A DNA stretch of 64,000 nt, taken from assembly GCA_043820985.1 (NCBI GenBank), contig JBDRDH010000138.1:1-64000 (forward strand). The letters run 5' to 3'. Below the pieces are notes generated by a model. It made no database searches and had not been told where the DNA came from. It saw only the letters and a list, made by a program, of their open reading frames with translations. Positions 41,087-50,711 of this stretch are shown piece by piece. Origin of the DNA: JAAYXS01 sp043820985 (GTDB lineage: Bacteria; Planctomycetota; Phycisphaerae; UBA1845; Fen-1342). Each line of letters starts with the position of its first letter. Position 1 is the stretch's first letter. A program made the position numbers and the translations under genes.

Positions 41087-42085
41087 TCAGCCCAACTCCT
41101 CGGCCTTGGGTGGCCGATTCATCAACTCCGTGATGGCGGTCAGCGGGGCCTTATTCTCAAACAGCACCTCATAAACCGCCCGAGTTATCGGCATCTCCAC
41201 TCGACGCTCTTCGGCCAGCTCGAGTACGGCCTTCGTGGTTGGAATACCCTCGATCACGGACACGCTTTCGCTGATTACCTCCTCGGCACTCTTGCCTTGC
41301 CCGATACGTTCGCCGGCGGAACGGTTGCGTCCCACTGGTGAGACGCAGGTCGTCACCAGGTCTCCAACACCAGCCAGACCGACGAAGGTCTCGGCCCGCG
41401 CTCCTAGTGCCACGCCTAGCCGCGTAATCTCAACCAGGCCGCGCGTAATCAGGGCTGCCTTGGCATTATCACCGGCTTTCAGGCCATCCAGAATTCCCGC
41501 CGCCAGCGCGATGATATTCTTCAGGGCCCCGGCCAGTTCCACTCCCAGAACGTCGGGATTGGTGTAGATGCGAAACCAGGAAGTGCTGGCTACCGACTGT
41601 ACAAATTGTGCCGCCTCGGAGACAGCACTGGCAACCACCACCGTGGCGGGCAGGCAACGTGCCACCTCGGGTGCAATACTGGGACCGGAGAGGACCGCGA
41701 TCGGATTCCCCCGGGCATGTTCCGCGATGATCTGGCTGGGCCGTTTGCCGGTCGTAAGCTCGATACCCTTGGTTACGCTACAGATTGGCACGTCTGGCGG
41801 CACGAGTGGTTCCAGTCGCTCCCATAGGGCGCGCAGGAATTGACAAGGTACCGCGGAGATAATCAGCTCGGTGCTGGCCAACGCGCCGGCGGGATCGTCC
41901 GTGGGCGTGACGTTGTCGGCCAGCTTGACCCCCGGCAGGTACCGCTGGTTTTCGCGGGCCACCACGAGTTCCTGTAATTCGCACTCGCGTGCCAGCAGGG
42001 CCACCCGGGCACCATTGTTTTCCAATACGTGAGCCATCACCGTGCCCATGGCACCCGCGCCAAGTACTGTCGCCTTCGTTAGCAT
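41087..42085 (-). CDS. gpsA: Glycerol-3-phosphate dehydrogenase [NAD(P)+]
   Basis: A 332-residue enzyme that makes sn-glycerol 3-phosphate for phospholipid synthesis. The N-terminal Rossmann motif is TVLGAGAMGTVMAHVL; SGPSIAPEVA and the catalytic Lys in ELAGALKNIIALAAGI are present, then FVGLAGVGDLVTTC and GRNRSAGERIGQG. The start at 42085 (MLTKATVLG) is supported by GAGGAG 9 bases upstream; an ATG seven codons earlier is weaker. It lies 93 bp past addA in the same direction. Confidence 0.96.
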   Translation of the reverse strand: MLTKATVLGAGAMGTVMAHVLENNGARVALLARECELQELVVARENQRYLPGVKLADNVTPTDDPAGALASTELIISAVPCQFLRALWERLEPLVPPDVPICSVTKGIELTTGKRPSQIIAEHARGNPIAVLSGPSIAPEVARCLPATVVVASAVSEAAQFVQSVASTSWFRIYTNPDVLGVELAGALKNIIALAAGILDGLKAGDNAKAALITRGLVEITRLGVALGARAETFVGLAGVGDLVTTCVSPVGRNRSAGERIGQGKSAEEVISESVSVIEGIPTTKAVLELAEERRVEMPITRAVYEVLFENKAPLTAITELMNRPPKAEELG

Positions 42086-42178
42086 GTATATACGCTCCTC
42101 GAACAAAGGCTGTGGATGACTGTTGGCCGATTGTACCCCTCCCCGGCCGCCTCGTGTAAACCAGCCTGGGCAGTTTTC

Positions 42179-45100
42179 TCAGCTCCCCAGCGCATTTGTC
42201 AGTATTTGTTGAAGGTCAAATGGGGAATGCGGCACATCAATAATCCGCCTGCCACGCAGGAACACCAACAGTAGCTTGGTTACCGGGCGCGTGCGGAGCT
42301 GGCCGAGCGCCTGGGCATATAATTGCATCTGGATCGTATAGCCGGTCAGGCGCTGTTGAAGTTCCTCGGCGGTGTCAATGCGGTCGGTCTTGTAGTCTAT
42401 GATTGTCAGACCATGATTGGACTCCCACAGGCAATCGATCACGCCACGCACGATGATTGCTTCGTGAGTATCCTCGCAAGGCAGTGCGCAGACAAAAGGA
42501 ACTTCACGCTGTACGCGGTCCTCGTGCCGGGCCAGGGCTTGCGCCAGGTCGGTGTTGCCGAACCAGGCGAGGTCCGCCACCGGGATCAAATCAGCCTCAT
42601 CCGCGGTCAGCACCCCCGCGGTCACCAGTTCCCGCAACTGCTCCCGCACTTGCGTTTCGGAGGCCAAGCGCCCCGGATCCGCATGCTCCAGAAAGCGGTG
42701 GCAGGCCGTGCCGATTAAATGCCCGGCCGGCGTCCCCGTGGTGGCGAACTCCGGGAGACGCAGTTCCACCGAACGGTCCCCGATACTCAGCGGCGTCTCT
42801 TCGTCGCCGTGCGAGACCGCCAATTCCTTCAGGGTACTGACCGATAACAAAGCCGGGATTTCGGCCAGACGCCGGTCCAACGCACTGGTAACCAATTTCA
42901 GCCCGCGCTGAATCCATGATTCGTCATCCGGGCCGATCATCGCTGGCGTTTTCTTCCCGCCGGTGGCTGGCGAATCACTCCGGATTATGCTCCAAGGGTC
43001 ATAGGTGCTCACCGCTATCAGGGGTGGCGCGTTCGTGGCGTCTGTGAGTTGATTATCCGCGGCAACACTGTGCATGATCCAGGTAAGGGTATTCCCCGCG
43101 CTGAGCCGGGTGGCCAATGGTGGCGGACCGGCCTGATCGGCATAGCGCGCCCGGGTCTTCTCCCAGGTCTGGGGCTCCGCATACCCGATCACTATCAGCC
43201 GCTCACGGGCGCGCGTGGTCGCTACATACAGCAAGCGTAATTCCTCTTCCATGTCGCGTGCCAGGCGGGCATGCCTGAGGGTGTGATGTCGCGCGCCGAC
43301 TATCTCGCCACCCGCCGGATAGTCATAAAACCGCAGTCCCAGCCCCCCCTCCCGGTCGCATTGCAGATCCGCCGAACCACTGCGCAGATTGAACTGGCTG
43401 CCAGTATTCAGCAGAAAAACCACCGGAAATTCGAGCCCCTTGGCGGCGTGAATGGTCATGATACGTATGGCGTCCCGGCCGGCGGCCACGGGCACCCCGG
43501 GATCGAGTTCGGCCGTCGACAGATCATCCAGATACGCCACGAACTCCGCTACGCCATGTTGCCCACTACCGGCAAACTCGGCGGAAAAATTCTCCAGGGC
43601 TCGCAACAGAGCCACGCGATGCGCGCCATCGGGCAGAGCCTGGGCAAACAGCAGCAGGCCGGTGTCGTGGAATATTACTCGGATCAACTCCGGCAGTTCT
43701 TCGGTGCGGGCCACTTCACCCCAGCGCTCGAGTTGTTCCAGCGCATCACGTACTTTGACTACTGCGGGATTGTCATCATTTGCGCTGGCGGTTCGGAGAT
43801 CATCTGTCCAGCCGGAGAACTTGAGCACCGCATCCAGGAAGTCACCGTCCGAACACGCCGACCGCACGCGCAAAAGCTCCGCCGCCGACAGGCCCACCAG
43901 CGGCCCGCGCAGATAAGCGGCCAGTGGCACATCCTGGCGCCGATTGGCCAGTAATGTCAGCACGTTGCGCACGTCGTTGATTTCCGGCATGTCAAATAGC
44001 GTGTCATGTCCACCGGTCAGACAGGCGAGTCCGGCCTTGCGCAGCTCGGCGGCGACCACGGCGGCATTCTGCCGGGCGGAACGCAGCAGGATGGCAATGT
44101 CACCCAGTCGCAGCTCGCGTAGCCGAATGTTGTCGTTTTCGTCGCGCTGCGGAACCTGGACACCCGCCGCCAGCATGTCATTGATCAGGTGTGCCGCCAG
44201 CAGGGCTTCACGCTCGATGCGCTCCAGAGGTACAGCTTCGTCTTCGTCTTCGTTGTGTTGCCGCGCGCGGCGGGCCTGCTCGATGATGTGTACGTCGATG
44301 CGTGCCTGGTGATCCAGCGTGGGATTGGGAACTTCTTCCCGGCCGGCGCGCAGGCGCTCTTGCACGGCAAAGTCCGTCCCACCCAAATCCGGGTGAAACA
44401 ACTGGGCGAACAGTCCATTCAAGCCTGCGAGCACGCGCGGATGACTGCGGAAATTGTCAGACAAATACCGCACAGCTCCTTCTCGTTTGCCGGCGTCAAA
44501 TGAACGTGCCAGCTCGGTGAATAAGCGCGGTTCAGCCTGGCGAAAGCCGTAGATACTTTGCTTGATATCGCCGACCACAAAGCAGTTCGAGCGCCCGGGC
44601 TCCGGGCGGGTCACCAATCGTAGGATTTCAACTTGTAACGGGCTGGTGTCCTGGTATTCGTCCACCAGGATGTGTTCGTAACGCTGCTGGAACCGCCGGG
44701 CTGCTTCGGTGGCGGTTCGTACCTGGCCGGCAACCGGCGTACCCAGCAGTTCCAACGTCAGCCGCAGGACATCGCCGAACTCCAATGCCGTGCGAGCGCG
44801 CTTGGCGGTGGTCAGTTGTTCGTGATAGCGTTGTTCCAGGTCGAGCAATGTAATCAGCAGAGCTGCCGAGGCGGGTGCATTTTGTAGTAAATCCCCAACC
44901 AGGCTGGGTAACCAGCGTTTTTTCAGTCGTTCGGTTAGCCAGGTTTTGACAATCTCGTCAAAGAGCGTTTTTCCCGCGCCGTCGAGTCCGGACAGCTTGC
45001 CCGGTTTATAGCCAGCCAGCTCTTCCAATACCGCTAACAGAGTTGCGTCGTCCGGAATATTGCTGAGGCGTTTATGCCACTGTGCCAGCATGCTCTGGTA

Positions 45101-45850
45101 ACGGATGAGTTCGTTTTTGAGTTGTGCGCCTGGCGTAGTCTTAATCAGCTCCGCGAGTTGCGCCGCCTGGAAGGCACACTCATCCCTCAGCACCGTGCCG
45201 AGTACCTGCCGGGCATCGGCGCGCAGCTCATCTTCTCCGAGGAGGCATAGGGCGCGCTGCCGCTGGAGCCAGTCATCGACTTCCACGACATTTTCGCGGA
45301 AGCCATTTAGTTGCGCGATCAGGCGCCGCAGGAAGCCATCGTCCGGCTGCCGGCATCGCCGCAGCCAGGCACGGGCCCGTTGGGCGCTTTCATCATCCGC
45401 CGAATAAAGCCACGCGAAGAGCTCATCCAACACCTGGGCGCGTAACAGCCGGGCATCTTCCTCCGCAAACATCTGGAACTCGCCGTCGATCCCGAGTTCA
45501 CTACTATGCGCTCGCACGACGCGGCCACACCAGGCGTCGATCGTGCCGATGTCCGCCGTATCGACCAGCACGGCCTGTCGCCGTAGATGGTCGCGCCGGA
45601 CCGGTTGTACTGCCTGTGCCGCTTCCTCGCGCAGCATGCGGGCGATGCGGACCCGCAATTCGGCGGCGGCGGCTCGGGTGAAGGTTACTACCAGTAGCCG
45701 ATTCACATCGCATGGCTGTTTTTCATCGGCGATCAGTGACACGCAACGCCGCGCCAACACTTCGGTTTTCCCCGAACCAGCCGAAGCCGACACCAGCAGG
45801 CTCGTGCCGCGCTGCATAATCGCCGCCTGTTGACTGTCCGTCAGCTTCAT
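42179..45850 (-). CDS. addA: ATP-dependent helicase/nuclease subunit A
   Basis: A 1223-residue UvrD-like helicase with a C-terminal RecB-type nuclease, half of the AddAB complex that resects double-strand breaks for recombination. Motif I is LVSASAGSGKTE (21-29), Ia VVTFTRAAAAELR, II HILVDEYQDTSPLQ, III IKQSIYGFRQA, and VI LLYVATTRARERL. The nuclease motif at the C-terminus is GVIDCLWESNHGLTIIDYKT with Asp-x-Lys catalytic residues. The length equals the family norm (~1200). It overlaps addB by 4 bases (ATGA), so the two subunits are translationally coupled. Confidence 0.96.
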   Translation of the reverse strand: MKLTDSQQAAIMQRGTSLLVSASAGSGKTEVLARRCVSLIADEKQPCDVNRLLVVTFTRAAAAELRVRIARMLREEAAQAVQPVRRDHLRRQAVLVDTADIGTIDAWCGRVVRAHSSELGIDGEFQMFAEEDARLLRAQVLDELFAWLYSADDESAQRARAWLRRCRQPDDGFLRRLIAQLNGFRENVVEVDDWLQRQRALCLLGEDELRADARQVLGTVLRDECAFQAAQLAELIKTTPGAQLKNELIRYQSMLAQWHKRLSNIPDDATLLAVLEELAGYKPGKLSGLDGAGKTLFDEIVKTWLTERLKKRWLPSLVGDLLQNAPASAALLITLLDLEQRYHEQLTTAKRARTALEFGDVLRLTLELLGTPVAGQVRTATEAARRFQQRYEHILVDEYQDTSPLQVEILRLVTRPEPGRSNCFVVGDIKQSIYGFRQAEPRLFTELARSFDAGKREGAVRYLSDNFRSHPRVLAGLNGLFAQLFHPDLGGTDFAVQERLRAGREEVPNPTLDHQARIDVHIIEQARRARQHNEDEDEAVPLERIEREALLAAHLINDMLAAGVQVPQRDENDNIRLRELRLGDIAILLRSARQNAAVVAAELRKAGLACLTGGHDTLFDMPEINDVRNVLTLLANRRQDVPLAAYLRGPLVGLSAAELLRVRSACSDGDFLDAVLKFSGWTDDLRTASANDDNPAVVKVRDALEQLERWGEVARTEELPELIRVIFHDTGLLLFAQALPDGAHRVALLRALENFSAEFAGSGQHGVAEFVAYLDDLSTAELDPGVPVAAGRDAIRIMTIHAAKGLEFPVVFLLNTGSQFNLRSGSADLQCDREGGLGLRFYDYPAGGEIVGARHHTLRHARLARDMEEELRLLYVATTRARERLIVIGYAEPQTWEKTRARYADQAGPPPLATRLSAGNTLTWIMHSVAADNQLTDATNAPPLIAVSTYDPWSIIRSDSPATGGKKTPAMIGPDDESWIQRGLKLVTSALDRRLAEIPALLSVSTLKELAVSHGDEETPLSIGDRSVELRLPEFATTGTPAGHLIGTACHRFLEHADPGRLASETQVREQLRELVTAGVLTADEADLIPVADLAWFGNTDLAQALARHEDRVQREVPFVCALPCEDTHEAIIVRGVIDCLWESNHGLTIIDYKTDRIDTAEELQQRLTGYTIQMQLYAQALGQLRTRPVTKLLLVFLRGRRIIDVPHSPFDLQQILTNALGS

Positions 45851-48800
45851 GGCGCCCCCCCACTTTCAGGATTCCGTATCCTATCCAGGGTTGGCAACAC
45901 GGCTTCCGCCAGGCGCGGCGGGTTCAGTATGCGGTCAAAGCGGCATACTGGTTTATAGTCACAATGCTGGCAGGCTAACGTACGTTTCTCGACAAGTGGC
46001 GCAGCTTGCACCTTGCCTGCGACAATTCCCTCGACGGCCCACCGTAACGTTCGCCGCGTGAGTTCCAGGTACTGCTCCATTTCCTGTGGCGAGACCACAT
46101 CTTTCGAATAAGTTCCATTAAAATCGCCGTCCCGCTTGAGCTTCATCCCAGCCACGGGCGAGACGTTTTCGCCAAGTTGCTCATCCAGCAGCGCGGCCAC
46201 GTCTGAACGAAACAGCCCACGGGGTCGATAGCAGTACATTAGCTGTGTGAGTTCGTCGGCGCTTCGCCCATATTGGGTCTCAAGTACCTTGGTATCCGGG
46301 TACAGCGGTGCCAGGAAAACTCCGGCGGGGCAGACCGATCGATCGCCACCATAGGCTTGCCCAGCGACCAGCAGATAGCTAAACAGTTGCAGGCGGGCTC
46401 CGGTAAGGAAGTCAGTCTTGATCTTCTGCGTTTTGCTCTTGTAGTCGTAAACGATAAGCTGGAGTTGGTCACCCTCCCGATAGACATCCAGCCGGTCAAT
46501 CTGACCCCGCAGTTGCCCGCGCCGGCCGCCACTGATTTCCAATACCAAAGGAGGCAGATCCCCACGATCAGGGCGCGACCCGAAGCTTAATTCGCAACCG
46601 GCCGGTTGGAATCGCCCACGCCGCCAACGGGCCGCATGGACGGCGATCACTTCCACCAGGAATTCACATAGCAGTTGACCCTGAAATGCCAGGTCCGGTT
46701 GCCGCCGTGCTACCCCCGCCAGATCCGCCCGGAAACGCTCGAACTCCTGCTCGTACAACTCGCGCCAGCGCTCGTCGCTCAAACCGCGTACGCCCTCCGC
46801 TGTATCCATCGCGCGGCGTGTGACATTTGCCAAAATCTCGTGGGCGTATGATCCCAGGTCCCAACGTAGCGGATATGGGCCGCGCATGGCATCCAGTCGC
46901 AAGCCGTAGCGCGCGAAGTGTTTGAACGGGCACGCCAGAAACGTCTCGATCTCAGAGGGCGAACCGTTCCAGGTCACATCCGCCACACCACTGGGCCGAT
47001 AGTTGCCCACTTCCTCGGGACCGTTGCGATACTGCTCGCCCCGCAGGAGCCAGCCCAGACGCTCGCCAATGGCGGGCATTTCCCGAATCAAGCCGCGCAG
47101 TCGTTCGACCCGTTCACGCTCAGCTACTGAAACATCATCGGCGGCGCCCACATGCAGACAGGCCCGCGCCAGATCGGTCAGACTGACGGGCGGCGCATCA
47201 TCCGTGGCACATTCGAAACGCAACTCCGGTAGTGCCTGTTGGACCTCATCCAGCAGCGGCGAGGGTAGCAATGGCCCGCCATTCATATCAAGTGTCGCAT
47301 AGCTGATCGTCAGCCCGCAATGGGGGCGCGTAAAAGCAATGTAGGCCAGTAACCGCTCGCCGAAGATATCATCACGGTGACTGGCCGGAGCCGTCAGACC
47401 TTTTTCAATCAGCGCCTCACGCTCGTCGGTGTTCAGCAGCCGATCATCGGGTGGCGGCGCGGGAAAAAGGCCCTCATTGAAGCCGAACACCCAAGCGTAC
47501 TTGATATCCGGGTGCCGACTGCGCTCGATCGACGCCACCAGAACCTGGTCGAGCGTCGGCGGAGCCAGTCCCAGCGTGTGCTCGCTCAACGCCGTGCCGA
47601 CAATCCGTGCCACGTCCCCAGTTTCCAGCGTGGTCGTACCCAGCACATCATGCAGGTTTTCCAACACCCCACAAAGTGCTTCCCACGCCAGGCGGTGTGT
47701 CTCAATCCGTTCCCAGCTTGGCTGTAGACGACTGGCGCTACTCCAGCCGGCGAGTAGTGTACGCACTTCCAGAGCTTCAAGCGTCTGGAACAATGCCTGG
47801 GCCCAGTCAGCGCCCGTTGCCGGCGCGTTGCCCTGGTCCAGTTTCTCCAGCGGTTCCAGGGCTGCCACCAACTTGAGCCGCGCGGCATCCAACTCCGCCG
47901 TGGATTCCGCGTTGTCGCGTGAACCAGGCGCGAAGTCCCAGTATCCCTGTCGCCACAAGTCGATCCCGGCGACTGAATGTCTGGTGGCCAGGTTCTCCAG
48001 TTCCTCGGCCTGGGAGCGTAAGATCGGCAGCAGCCCGGTGCGGAGCAGACGCGTCACAGCCGCCAGACTGTAGCCGTTGGAGATGGTCTCAAACAGCGCC
48101 GCCACCAGGCGGCTGAGCGGATGGGCGCGCATCGGGCGCCGCCGATCCAGAAAATACGGTAACTCGTATTCGTCAAACACTTCGGCAATCATGCGTGTAA
48201 AGGGTTCCAGATCGCGCGCGATCACCGCGAAATCGCGAAAGCGCAGTTGGCCATCGGAAGCAAGTATTTTCTGGCGGATATAGCGCGCCGCGCAGCGCAA
48301 CTCCTCGCGGTGCGTCAGGCATTCCAGCACGGTAACGCCATCTGAAGTGTTCGTTTCAGAGGAAGATTCCTCCGGCGGGATACCCAACGGCATTGCCAGC
48401 CCGATTTCCAGTCGCGCTAGTGTGGCAGACTGGGCAAAACGCGGCAGAGGCACCGGATGCAGTTTGACCGGTTCCTGACATTTTACTCCCGCGGCGATGA
48501 ACATTTCACGGAGCCGCAGATAGGTCTGCTCGGTACGGTGGAAGAGACGTAATGGATCGTTGCTTGGGCGGGCCGTGCCGCTCAACGCGGCCGCGTCCAA
48601 TAGCAGGGTTATCGTAAGATCACGGGCCAACTGCGCCAGGCTGACCAGCGTCTGCAATTCCTGGCTGGTAAAACCCGCAAAGCCATCAACCCAGATTCTC
48701 GCATTACGCAACCAGCGAACATCGCCGACATGCTCGCGCAAGTGGGCCAGACGCGCCGCCGGATCAATACGCTCGGTCCCCAACCAATCGAGGTACTGGC

Positions 48801-49287
48801 GATACAAATGGGCGATATCCGCGATTTTTCGCTGGGTGGTCTTGTCGGTCACGCCTTGAGCGGCGGTCTCCAGCTCGGTGGGGGAAATCTGCTCGCGCAG
48901 CAGTTCCTCGATGAGTCGGTTCAGTTGTGTATGGAAGCCGCCCGTCTGAGCCGTGCCGCGCGGGAATCTCAGTGAGTCGGCCGTTTGCTGAACCACGTAG
49001 CGCAGGGCCATGGTCCGCGCGTCGACTCCCAAAAGAGCCGAACTGTCACTTTTATCCGCGAGTCCGCGTGTCGCCAGGCGTGAGAAGCTCAGTACTTCGG
49101 CGCCCTGATAGCCCTGTTGCGGGGCACTGGTGGCCAGGGCGCGCTCCATCTGAAAACTGGCCTGCTCGGGAACGAGCAGGATCAGATGGCGATCCTTGGC
49201 GGGACCGTCCAGCTCAGACAAGAGCGCGTCGAGACAATAGCGCGTCTTGCCGGCCCCCGCCCGCCCTAAGACAAAGGTTACGGCCAT
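45847..49287 (-). CDS. addB: AddB-type helicase/nuclease subunit with Fe-S nuclease domain
   Basis: A 1146-residue partner of AddA. The N-terminal P-loop is FVLGRAGAGKTR (8-15). The C-terminal PD-(D/E)XK nuclease has LQLIVYDYKSK and the four Fe-S cluster cysteines: one in FLACPFKHFARYGL and three in CQHCDYKPVC. The protein acts in the cytoplasm in end resection and, in other bacteria, in Chi recognition. Length and domain order match the family. GAGG lies about 5 bases before the ATG. It is 21 bp downstream of the small coiled-coil lipoprotein gene. Confidence 0.95.
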   Translation of the reverse strand: MAVTFVLGRAGAGKTRYCLDALLSELDGPAKDRHLILLVPEQASFQMERALATSAPQQGYQGAEVLSFSRLATRGLADKSDSSALLGVDARTMALRYVVQQTADSLRFPRGTAQTGGFHTQLNRLIEELLREQISPTELETAAQGVTDKTTQRKIADIAHLYRQYLDWLGTERIDPAARLAHLREHVGDVRWLRNARIWVDGFAGFTSQELQTLVSLAQLARDLTITLLLDAAALSGTARPSNDPLRLFHRTEQTYLRLREMFIAAGVKCQEPVKLHPVPLPRFAQSATLARLEIGLAMPLGIPPEESSSETNTSDGVTVLECLTHREELRCAARYIRQKILASDGQLRFRDFAVIARDLEPFTRMIAEVFDEYELPYFLDRRRPMRAHPLSRLVAALFETISNGYSLAAVTRLLRTGLLPILRSQAEELENLATRHSVAGIDLWRQGYWDFAPGSRDNAESTAELDAARLKLVAALEPLEKLDQGNAPATGADWAQALFQTLEALEVRTLLAGWSSASRLQPSWERIETHRLAWEALCGVLENLHDVLGTTTLETGDVARIVGTALSEHTLGLAPPTLDQVLVASIERSRHPDIKYAWVFGFNEGLFPAPPPDDRLLNTDEREALIEKGLTAPASHRDDIFGERLLAYIAFTRPHCGLTISYATLDMNGGPLLPSPLLDEVQQALPELRFECATDDAPPVSLTDLARACLHVGAADDVSVAERERVERLRGLIREMPAIGERLGWLLRGEQYRNGPEEVGNYRPSGVADVTWNGSPSEIETFLACPFKHFARYGLRLDAMRGPYPLRWDLGSYAHEILANVTRRAMDTAEGVRGLSDERWRELYEQEFERFRADLAGVARRQPDLAFQGQLLCEFLVEVIAVHAARWRRGRFQPAGCELSFGSRPDRGDLPPLVLEISGGRRGQLRGQIDRLDVYREGDQLQLIVYDYKSKTQKIKTDFLTGARLQLFSYLLVAGQAYGGDRSVCPAGVFLAPLYPDTKVLETQYGRSADELTQLMYCYRPRGLFRSDVAALLDEQLGENVSPVAGMKLKRDGDFNGTYSKDVVSPQEMEQYLELTRRTLRWAVEGIVAGKVQAAPLVEKRTLACQHCDYKPVCRFDRILNPPRLAEAVLPTLDRIRNPESGGAP

Positions 49288-49308
49288 CGGCCTCGCCGGC
49301 CGCGCCCG

Positions 49309-49632
49309 CTAGTCGTCTTCGTACTTCTCAAGGCGATCCTTATAGCGGTCGCGCTCTTTCTTATACTTATCTCGTTCTCGTTTGTATTCATCGGCCTTGT
49401 CGCGCAGGTCTTCATTCTCGCGCTCGACATGTTTAACCCAGCGATAGGCCTTGGTCAGCTCCTGCCGAGCTTCCTCGTGGGACGCGGTAGGCGGAATCTG
49501 ACTGCTGTCAACCGGCTCCGGCTGGGCCCGGCCGCCCATCTCGATCTTCTCGGGCGCTGTCACGGATACACAGCCAACCATGGCCCACAGCAGGCCACCA
49601 GCCACCAAAACCAGACACATTCGTTTGTACAT
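49309..49632 (-). CDS. Small coiled-coil lipoprotein
   Basis: A 107-residue predicted lipoprotein. The ATG at 49632 has AGGAGGTG 7 bases upstream. The signal peptide CLVLVAGGLLWAMVGC ends in a lipobox. The mature part has a short linker and then a strongly charged, heptad-like coiled coil (ENEDLRDKADEYKRERDKYK, then KERDRYKDRLEKYEDD) of about 60 residues. It resembles small envelope lipoproteins of the Lpp/OsmB type in layout, not in sequence. It heads the addBA operon, but a functional link with DNA repair is not expected. Confidence 0.8.
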   Translation of the reverse strand: MYKRMCLVLVAGGLLWAMVGCVSVTAPEKIEMGGRAQPEPVDSSQIPPTASHEEARQELTKAYRWVKHVERENEDLRDKADEYKRERDKYKKERDRYKDRLEKYEDD

Positions 49633-49745
49633 CGATTGCACCTCCTGATACAGGCGCCAGACACGCCCGTATAATCGCTGGTTAGGACCCAATGGTCAAA
49701 GTTTGTGGCAGCATAAGCTCTGCCGTGGCATAACGCGAGGTGTCC

Positions 49746-50678
49746 GTGGAAAACCGAGTCATCGCCATCCTGGGCTGCACCGCCACGGGCAAAGGTTCCC
49801 TGGGGCGGGCCCTGGCGCGCGAATTGGGAGCGGAGATCGTCAGTGTCGACTCGATGAAAATCTACCGCGGCATGGACATCGGTACCGCCAAACCCTCCAT
49901 TGAGGAGCGCACCGCGGTGCCCCACCACCTGATCGATGTGGCCGATCCTTGGGAATCCTTCAGCGTGGCCCGTTTCGTGGAACTGGCGGATCAAGCTGTG
50001 GCCGGGATCCACGCTCGGGGTCGCCCAGTGGTCGCCGTCGGGGGCACAATTCTATACTTCAAGTGCTTTTACCAGGGCCTGTTCGAGGGACCGACGGCCG
50101 ATCCACGGATTCGGGCCGAGATTCGCCAGCGAGCCGCCAGCGAGGGTTTGGATGCTCTCCATGCTGAATTAAGCCGCGTCGATCCCGAAGCCGCCGCCCG
50201 TATTCACCGCAACGACATTCGCCGCGTCGAACGAGCCCTGGAAGTTTATTACCTGACCGGCCAACCCATCAGCGAGCTGCAACAACAGTGGTCGGGCACC
50301 AATATCCGCCGGCCGGAGTGGAACTGGACGCTGATCGGCTTGCGCTACCCGCGCGCGGTCGCCAACCAGCGCATTAACGAACGTGTCCGCCGCATGGTAG
50401 CGGCCGGGCTGGTGGCGGAGGTTCAACGTATCTGGTCCGATCCCCGTGGCGTGGGCCCCCAGGCCAGCCAGGCGGTCGGCTATGCGGAGCTATTCGAGCA
50501 CTTCGCTGGCCGGGTGACATTTGACGAGGCCATCGAGCGCATCAAAATCAACTCGCGCCGCCTGGCTAAACAGCAGCGCACCTGGCTTAAGCGTCTGGAG
50601 ACTTTGCGGTGGTTTGACATCGAGCCCGAAGCGGATGTTTCCGCCCTGTTGCCGCAAATCAGAGCTATCCTGGATTAA
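49746..50678 (+). CDS. miaA: tRNA dimethylallyltransferase
   Basis: A 310-residue enzyme that adds a dimethylallyl group to A37 of tRNAs reading U-starting codons. The P-loop is ILGCTATGKGSLGR (a variant of GPTASGKT), followed by VSVDSMKIYRGMDIGTAKP, the catalytic VPHHLIDVADPWESFSV, VVAVGGTILYFKCFYQGLF, and IHRNDIRRVERALEVYYLTG. Near the C-terminus RLAKQQRTWLKRL contains the conserved QRTW motif. The GTG at 49746 is preferred, with GAGG 5 bases upstream; a GTG at 49740 overlaps the ribosome site. It diverges from the lipoprotein-addBA operon. Confidence 0.95.
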   Translation: MENRVIAILGCTATGKGSLGRALARELGAEIVSVDSMKIYRGMDIGTAKPSIEERTAVPHHLIDVADPWESFSVARFVELADQAVAGIHARGRPVVAVGGTILYFKCFYQGLFEGPTADPRIRAEIRQRAASEGLDALHAELSRVDPEAAARIHRNDIRRVERALEVYYLTGQPISELQQQWSGTNIRRPEWNWTLIGLRYPRAVANQRINERVRRMVAAGLVAEVQRIWSDPRGVGPQASQAVGYAELFEHFAGRVTFDEAIERIKINSRRLAKQQRTWLKRLETLRWFDIEPEADVSALLPQIRAILD

Positions 50679-50711
50679 ACCTGATGGCACACGAGAATGG
50701 TGGCCAATGCC